A stretch of 64,000 nt of DNA from Cavia porcellus (Eukaryota > Chordata > Mammalia > Rodentia > Caviidae), in contig NW_026947490.1 of assembly GCF_034190915.1 (NCBI RefSeq), positions 68,809,494 through 68,873,493 on the forward strand, written 5' to 3'. Position 1 is the first letter of the stretch, and the number at the start of each line of letters is the position of its first letter. The translations under genes and the position numbers were made by a program. This document shows, piece after piece, positions 57,118-64,000 of the stretch. A model generated the notes under the pieces. It did not search any database, had not been told where the DNA came from, and saw nothing but the letters and a program-made list of their open reading frames with translations.

Positions 57118-57118
<1 letters not shown>
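55441..57118. other. Unassigned sequence
   Basis: AT-rich to 56000, mixed after. Overlapping frames at 56153-56783 without domains. Confidence 0.45.

Positions 57119-57149
<31 letters not shown>
57119..57149. repeat. (CA)n microsatellite
   Basis: About 15 CA units. The repeat generates open Thr-His and Val-Cys frames on the two strands that are not genes. Confidence 0.97.
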
Positions 57150-59776
57150 CAAAGGAGCTCAGAGAGAGGAGTTTGCTTCCTCCATGTTGCCACAGGACAC
57201 GTAATGATTTTGTCACCAGTATCAGTCTATCAAATGAGGGCACTGTCCAAAGAAAGATGTGTTGGCATCAGTGGGCAATGGTAAGATCCAGCCAGAGCAA
57301 GCAGGGCTGGAATGAGCCCGGGAGCCACCAGTGCCCACTGCAGGGACACTTCCCCCATAGAGCCGCTTACTGAAGGGCTTGTGAAGCATCCTCCAGGGAG
57401 AGCCTGAGATGTGCGATGAGAACTCTGCACAGAAATGGAGGTCACTGAGGGGAAGACAGGGGCAGCGAGCATCGGGAAGGGACAATAAAACTTGAGTTAT
57501 GACTCATAATGTGACCCCATTAGACACACAGGCCAGCAAAGCTGAAGGAAAAGCGGGCTACAAGAGTGTGTCTGAGGCTGTAATTATCAGCCCATTTATT
57601 TTCCACTGGTGACAGGGACAGGAGCACAGTAATTGGAGCAGACTTGTGCAAAGACAAATTGTGTCCCACTGTCTTCCATATTTCATAGAGAGTGCTTACG
57701 ATCGGATGAACTCTAGAACAGACTATGGCTCGTTACTTCTGACAGTTTTGCCAGAAAGCACACACCACCAAGTGATTCATCACCGTTTATACCCAGATCA
57801 CAAATCTTTATTTTCCAAAAGCCATGCTTTGGATTTGGGGCAGATTATTCTTTTTTGGCTGGCAATCAGAAGAAGGGCATCTTCACATCTTCCCTTATGG
57901 ATTTTATCATTTCTCCAGGAATCATCTACTGAATTGGGACTTGCTTCTCATCCAACTAAAGAATCCAGGTGTTGAACTGTGGATTTTTCACAAGTCGTCA
58001 CTGGTGTTTTCTGTTGGCTCAAACTCTTGCTGAGTTGTATGTAGTTCACTGGTTCATCTATTATATAGACGTGAACTGTGCCTAAAGCTGAAATAAACTT
58101 TCTGAAATTCTTAGGGCAGTGAAGGTCTATTCTTAAATTCTTACTTTTTAAAAAAAATATATTTTAAGACTATAAACAAAACAAAAAAAGCACAAATGGG
58201 AAGAAAAGAACTTTGCTTTAGGATCTCAAATTTGAAGCACTGGGCCTTTCATAGAAATATAACAAGGCTCATTTAATCATCCAGAAAACCCTGCCAGGTG
58301 GTCATGGCTATAGCACCAAGACTCTCCTCCACACGTGGACACCCCAGAGTCCTGAGGTCACTTATAGGTAGAACCTGACCCAACTGCAAGCTGTTTCAAG
58401 GAGGATTTACTAATAGTCAGTCACAGTCCCGTAACCACACTGCTAAGGATGCATAGACATTCTGACCACAACACCATGGACAGCAAACCAGTATCTCACA
58501 TCACAGCCTCTCCCAAGCCCATACCTACCCCAACACTGCAGCTCACAGCTGTGGAAACATGATCAAGGGGCTTTCACTTACCTATTCCTAGAAGATACCA
58601 CTTCCTTTTGAGAGATTCTGTCATTTTGTCACAATGGGATAGACATTTTGTTCTTAGAACTTTCTTTTTCATTCCAAATCATATAACAATGACAAAGCCC
58701 ACAGAAATCCGTTGTGTCATGAAGATCTGTGGGATCATGAAGGCACAATACTCAGAGACAGAATATGCCAAAAATTATCATGAAGGGTGTCCAGCTTAAG
58801 AAGAATAAAAGCAGGAGTCCAGGCAGGAACAAGGAAGAGGTATTAAGCAAATCTCCCCTACCCGAGTCCCTTCCCCTACCGAAGTGACAGGGAGTGAGGA
58901 CTGGTCCCAAAACTAGACAGCGATGTTCCTCCCCCATTCAGCTGGGAAAGACCAATTCACATACTCTGGTCAGTTGTAACATTGTTGCTGTTTCAGAATT
59001 TCTAAGAAACTGGAGGACCAGGAGGGATAACAGGAGGACTATGTTAGTCACAACCCCACATTAGAAATGCTCAAAACCAGGCTGAGCCCCAAATCAAGGG
59101 CAGATTCCCTTTTATATAATTTATGACATCAATGGAGTAAGGTACAGAAGGGAAACAAAGTCACCCCAGCAGCTAACCCCATCTTAGCCTTGAAAGAAAA
59201 CACATCCTGTGTGTCTCGGGATGTGTGGATGCTGTAAGCTGTTTATGACCCCCTATGCTAGCTTTATCTGTGATGGGACCCAGTGCTGTCTCTCTAGGAA
59301 AGTAGATTCCCTTGAGAGAACAGCCTGAAGTGTCTCCTACACCAGTGAGAAAAGCATAGGATCAAAGTGAGAAAGCACCAGTCCATATTCCTAAGGGAAA
59401 GGCTGCCCAAGGGGTTGCTTGCCTGGGCTGGAAGATTTTACAGGAGGAAACATGCTGTTTCTCTCTGAGTCCTGCTTTATGTAATGGGCCAACAGGTGTA
59501 AACAGTGTACTTCAAGTACACAGCACCTAGTGGAGAAGCCAGGCTTGAAGCCAGGTCTGACTGCGACGCCCAGCTCTGCTAGGCACATTGATTCCGTGGG
59601 GGGCACAGCTACATGTGACTCTGTGCTCGACTGTGAACAATGTGAGCTCGACAGATGCTGCCTTGGCTTAGGACTGAGGACTTTAGCAGTGTCATGCTCA
59701 GCACTAAGTGCAGTAGACAGAAGGGAACAAACGCATCCTGTATTTTAAAATTCATACCTTAAAAGCCATTGCACTG
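57150..59776. other. Unassigned sequence; possible conserved noncoding block at 57480-57660
   Basis: No gene or repeat recognised. 57480-57660 has AATTA-core motifs (GTAATTATCAGCCC, AGTAATTGGAG) and no signs of repeat decay. The 109-codon frame at 57646-57975 has no domain. Confidence 0.35.
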
Positions 59777-59965
59777 CTGGACATGGTGGCACATGTCTAT
59801 AATCCAAGCTATTCCAGATGCCAAAGTAGAAGTATCTCAAATTTGAAGCTAGACTGGGCCATTGAAGGAAAGCTAATGTCAAAATAAAAACTTTAATAAA
59901 TGACTGAGGATGTGGCTCGGTGGTAGAGTGCTGCCTGGCATTTACAAAGTTTTGTTAAACTCCCA
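59777..59965 (+). mobile_element. B1-dID dimeric SINE, old
   Basis: B1 part 'ggacatggtggcacatgtct' and 'ataatccaagctattccaga' is followed after 'taaaaactttaataaa' by the ID-like part 'actgaggatgtggctcggtg' and 'gtagagtgctgcctggcatt'. This keeps the canonical ID A-box GTGGCTCGGTGGTAGAG. Confidence 0.82.
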
Positions 59966-61017
59966 CTATGGAAAGGGAAAAAAGGGATCGCTGTATGCCA
60001 ACATGGAAGCCACAGGCCCTGCCACGATGGGTTAACAGGGGCTCCACCTCCATGTTTCCTCCCAGGGTCCCCAGCCCAAATCTGGGGACTCTCAACAGAA
60101 CATGGGGCCAGGACCCCCGGACCATGTCATGGTCACAGGAAAGCAGGAAGCACAGGGATGAGTGGTCAACAACAGGACACGTGGTATGGTCACTTGGACT
60201 GAACCCTGGGTCAGGAAAAGCCTGCAGAAGCAGGACAGGGGAATCCCATCCTGGAACCTGGATCCTGGAAAAGTGCCAATGAGGTTCCCAGGTTTAGGAA
60301 AACATTCCAGGATCCTAACACAGCAATTAAGGAAAGTGACGTGGTGAGGGACCCATCAGACCTCTCTGCTCCAACCTTGCAACTTTACTATAAACCTGTA
60401 AATCTTACTATAAATCTGTGTCAAAGCTAAATGAGCACCTTTGTTTCTTATAGATGCCAACAGTAAGTTCTGTACACGAACTGTTTTGCTCTAGGTGTTA
60501 TCTGGTAAGCACCTGTGACTACACGCTGAGTGAAGGCTTTGGAATGGTTTGTCTTGTCTGTCAACCATTAATGATTCCTCATCTAATATTCCTAGTCCCA
60601 AACTGACTAGTATGTCCCATAACTGTTTGTATCTGCTTTCTATTGCAGGGCCCCCAGTTTGTTTCCAGTCCCCAAGCATAAACCTAAAGCAGCACCACCT
60701 CCCTCAGTCCCAGGGCCCCACCCCAGGCTTCAGGGAAAGCGTTACCAGTACAGAGTGTCCCGAGGGGCAGTTCAATGACGTAGAAGGGATGGGCTGGGGC
60801 TTCACGAAGGGCTGGTTTGGTGCCAAGTCATCTTTAGCACATTACCCTTTCTGATTACCATGTCAGCCCTGTGAGATTGTCATCTAATGACTTCGAAGAG
60901 GCAGATGGCACCTCTGCACTAGATGACCCAGTAATGCCAAGCCTCCTGGAGACACAGTTCACGAAGCCTCCTGGAGACCAGTGTGTGGAAACACCTCCTC
61001 CAAATCTCTTAAGCTTC
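59966..61017. other. Unassigned sequence
   Basis: Overlapping forward frames at 59968-60347 and 60549-60854 without domains. No repeat recognised. Confidence 0.45.
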
Positions 61018-61190
61018 TTTTTTTTTTTTTTTTTTTTATTGTCTTTTTGAGACAGGGTCTCGCTATGCATTTCAGGTTGGCCTTGAGCTCACTTTGTAGC
61101 CCAGGCTGGTCTGGAACTCGCAACGATCCTCCTGCCTTAGCCTCCTGAGTGCTGGGAATACAGGCATGAGCCACCACACCCGGCTCTAAG
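61018..61190 (-). mobile_element. B1 SINE, young, reverse
   Basis: A 20-base T run, TTGAGACAGGGTCTCGCTAT, 'gagctcactttgtagcccag', 'cctcctgagtgctgggaata' and 'gccaccacacccggctctaa'. Approximate TSDs CTTAAGCTTCTTTT (about 61007) and CTCTAAGCTTTTCTTTT (about 61184). Close to B1 consensus with the internal duplication. Confidence 0.95.
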
Positions 61191-61198
61191 CTTTTCTT

Positions 61199-61260
61199 TT
61201 TTGAGACAGGGTCTGCTTGTGTGTTTCTGGTGATCCTCTTGCCTCAGTAGCCAAGAAGCC
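61199..61260 (-). mobile_element. B1-like fragment, reverse
   Basis: TTTTGAGACAGGGTCTGCTT and 'gatcctcttgcctcagtagc' belong to a second, internally deleted B1 that served as the insertion site for the previous one. Confidence 0.6.
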
Positions 61261-62509
61261 AGCCCCACACTGCTCCAGGCTTCTGCTGCTCAATCCTGCT
61301 CCCTACACTCATGCCTGTACCCCTCATCCTACCTACCAGACCTGGAGCCAGTCAGTTGTGAGTGCCCCAAAATACACACACTGACAACAGCAGCGGCCCA
61401 GGAGTTCTGGCTCCTAAACTTGGGCTTTGGGGAAAAGTCCGGAGATCCACTGGCTAATCCAACTGCTCTTTTCTCCAGAAACGTGAACAGCCAAGAAATA
61501 CTTGTTAGAACTTTGTCCAACAGTTGGTTTTCACTTAAATGACTACCAAATGAAAGTGGCGGAGTTATGGGTATGGGAAATACCCATAATCTCAGGAAAT
61601 TTATCAAAATCTTATAAAGATTTCTGAAAAGGTAAAAAGTTTTCACAATTTTAAAAGTCTCCTCTTCTCTCACATGGCACCCAGGCTTATCTTTTGTCCT
61701 GGCTACACCAGGGCAGGGATCTCTGAAGACCCTGAGTCTAGGGGCTGCCTGCCGGTGACAGTGCACTGATTCCCGCACCTCCTCACTCTGCTCCATGAGC
61801 TCCATGTTGGTCTCTGCTGCACCCAGCTTTGGCATGGGGTCTCCCAGCACCACCCCCGACTCTTGCATGTCCACAGGGTGCTTTGAGTGTGGCTGTACTG
61901 GCTATAGCTGCAGCTGCCTGCTCTGGTCGCACCCTCACTGGGCACAGCACTCCGGTCAGCATGGTACTCAGATGGCCTGAGCTGCTCGCTGGCTGCACTG
62001 TCCACACCTGCTACTGTCTCCCAGCTGCTATCCTCACCTGCCCAGCAGCCGCCTCCAGCTCAGGCTCCTTCCTGCCCAGCCAGTTCTTCCCACTTGAGAA
62101 AGGTCCCCTCCAGAGCCTGCCTCCCCCCCTCCTGCTACGCTCCACAGCTCCATCGGCACACTGAGCTCTCACCCACAGTTCTGTCCCCTTGTCCCCTGGC
62201 ACTGCACCTTCTGGACAGAGCCCTCTCTACCCATCGCTGGCACAGGGCATCATGCTTGATGGGAGTGAATGTTCTAGAAATTTGGGCTGAACTGATTTAA
62301 ATAGGTGTAGTAGCCCTAAAAGACAAACACATCTGTGTGATGCAAGACACAGGCATGAACAGTCCAGGTAAGAAGGTAGAGGCCAGGATCAGAAAGAGGA
62401 GGAGCGAGGTAAAGACTGGGATGGAAACCACTTGAAAACCAAGCAGGAAAGAATAGCAAGACCCCATGCCAGTGCAAAGCGCTCGCACTGTCTTCCTGTG
62501 GACTTTCTG
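61261..62509. other. Unassigned, GC-rich from 61700 to 62230
   Basis: Overlapping frames on both strands in the GC-rich part (longest 181 codons, minus, 61329-61874). I recognise no domain. A decayed processed pseudogene is possible, but I cannot support one. Confidence 0.4.
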
Positions 62510-62650
62510 CTTCTAATTATGGTAAACTGCATATAACATAAAATTTACCTTTTTATGTAATTGAAATACACAATGACATTAAGTGTATGCACATTGTTGT
62601 GTTGCATAACCTCTGAACCCCCATCAGGGTTTCCATGCTACCCACTGTGA
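62510..62650 (-). mobile_element. Old LINE-1 (L1M) 3' UTR fragment
   Basis: 'gcatataacataaaatttac', 'cattaagtgtatgcacattg' and 'ttgtgttgcataacctctga' match the antisense L1M 3' UTR (ACATAAAATTTACC, GTGGCATTAAGTA, CATTGTTGTGCAACC). Confidence 0.75.
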
Positions 62651-63477
62651 GGGACCCACAGTTTCTATTTTCTACACCCATTAAAGATGGGGGCTATGAA
62701 AGTAATTACTAGAAGAAATAAAACAGAAACCAAAATCAAGAACATGTAAAAATATATCCACATGTTTAAATACCATGTTCAACAGATTTCAACAAGTGTG
62801 CTGGATTATAACAGACATTTTTGAAATCTTGTTTTCAGTTTCTGTATTCCTCTCATCCTAGACTGGTAAGGAATATTTTCAGGGTCCCACATGAGTACCA
62901 CTGCCCTAGATTGCCTGTTCCCCATTCCTAGTCATGCAGTGTAGATGCCACTTCAAGGGTGATACCCCTTCCTACAAGCCTGTTCTAAACCAGAGTTCTG
63001 ATGGGAGAAGGTCATCTCAAGAAGGAGGGAGATGGGCTGAGGACTGTCCCCAAATGACCAGAGATGAGCACCCCATGCAAGCATGTCCCTCTCAGCCTGG
63101 TGACTTGGCCCACAAGCTCCCTGTGGTGTCCAGTCTGCAGGATAGATTCCCAGTGGTCCAGGGGGCCCTGAGTCACTCACTTGTTACAGATCCCCTCAGT
63201 TGAACGGAGCTCATCTTGTGTGACTCAGAATAGAGCAAGACAAACAGTGATGATTTCCAAGCCTGGGTAACCAAAGACCATGCAGTTTCTGCCTAAATTC
63301 TGGCTCTCTGACCCAGGCTATAAGAAGCTAGGCAATGCTGAAGCCATTAATGTTGGAGGCACAGCATGGAGATGCTACAGAGTGTACGCCAGAGTGCGCA
63401 TGAGAAAGAGGCTCTAGTCACCCAGCAGAGGCCCCAGTCACTGTTGGACAGAAATGAGCCACCCTTGGTGACCTCTG
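62651..63477. other. Unassigned sequence
   Basis: Overlapping opposite-strand frames at 62934-63203 without domains. Confidence 0.45.
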
Positions 63478-63770
63478 TCCAAATTGTGGATTTATAATGC
63501 ACATGTTAAGCCCCAAATTAGTGCATTAGAGACAGACTCCAAGAAGGTAATTCAGATAGGGTCATGAGGGGACTGATCCAAAATGAGGACACAGACATGC
63601 ACAGAGGGATGATCCTATGAAGGTGGGAGAAGGTGGCCATCTACAAACCATGAGACAAGACCTGCAGAGAAGCCAGCCCTGCCCCTGCCTTGCTGTCAGA
63701 TGTCACAAATTCCTGTGGTTAAATACGGTACCAGCCTGTGGGGCTCTCCCCGGCAGCCCCAGCACACTGA
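63478..63770 (+). mobile_element. MLT1-type MaLR LTR, old
   Basis: 'atgttaagccccaaattagt', 'ggacacagacatgcacagag', 'gagaaggtggccatctacaa', 'cagagaagccagccctgccc', and near the end 'cctgtggttaaatacggtac' then 'gggctctccccggcagcccc' reproduce the MLT1-type order. Confidence 0.8.
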
Positions 63771-64000
63771 CGGTCAGGGAGTGTTGCTATTTAAGTTGCT
63801 GTTTAATGCTGTTGTTGAAGTCTTGGAGTCATTGACCATGTTGCAATACATAACAAGACCATCTTCATCTTCCAGAAATACATATATTTAAATGACTAGC
63901 ACAATAGAGGTCCTATGATTTCCATAGAAACGTATGTATGAGAAATGACTGCAATATGTAAGCCCTGTTCTTCTTCCTGGAGCATGATTGCTGTTTGGTC
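63771..64000. other. Unassigned sequence to window end
   Basis: No feature recognised. Confidence 0.4.

Noticed and set aside
57119..57149. Cys-Val or Thr-His repeat protein
   Set aside because: Translation of a CA microsatellite.
61329..62164. Overlapping frames in GC-rich DNA, possible processed pseudogene
   Set aside because: I could not match any frame to a known protein, and no A-tail or TSD marks a retrocopy.

Overview
The window is mammalian nuclear DNA, almost certainly from a rodent. It carries tRNA-derived ID SINEs, 7SL-derived B1 SINEs, dimeric B1-ID (B1-dID) SINEs, MaLR-type LTRs in several states of decay, LINE-1 of very different ages, and old L2 and MIR remnants. ID, B1 and B1-dID together, with no mouse/rat B2 or B4, point to a squirrel-, dormouse- or beaver-like rodent. 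Beaver (Castoridae) is my best guess, but only a guess. I recognise no host protein-coding exon, no rRNA and no functional tRNA gene. The long open frames lie in repeats or look like chance. This is intergenic or deep intronic DNA. Layout: 0-10 kb is mostly unassigned sequence with an L1 3' end, MaLR LTRs, a 0.92 kb ORF-less LINE-like insertion, a GGAT microsatellite and three ID SINEs. 10.5-13.25 kb is one L1 with a 5' inversion made by twin priming, with a B1 inside. 13.4-25 kb holds MaLR LTRs, including an LTR plus internal region at 18.4-20.3 kb, an LTR-like repeat, and unassigned sequence. 25.1-38.6 kb is a deep nest of retroelements: an ancient L1 (+) is interrupted by an MLT1-type LTR, an ID, a twin-primed LINE fragment, a B1 and another ID. 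It then abuts a reverse-strand L1 that itself contains a complete ORF1-only LINE (HAL1-like, 30134-32789) flanked by target-site duplications (TSDs). Next come a forward L1 carrying a solo ERVK-type LTR and a 1.04 kb ORF-less LINE copy. 38.6-48.8 kb mixes unassigned sequence with a second twin-primed old L1, MaLR LTRs and SINEs. 49.15-51.84 kb is a decayed class I endogenous retrovirus (integrase into envelope) on the minus strand. 52-64 kb contains dinucleotide repeats, an ancient ORF1-type LINE, SINEs and an MLT1-type LTR at the right end. The most interesting content is a group of non-autonomous LINE-derived elements linked by an AT-rich 3' tail. One copy keeps a degraded ORF1 but has no ORF2. 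Two copies (37557-38598 and 26216-26516) share the same 5' terminus, suggesting a real ~1.04 kb family rather than random truncation. A fourth (4565-5484) joins a similar tail to two GC-richer ~130 bp tandem units. Several insertions keep clear TSDs, so their order and mechanism can be read from the sequence.
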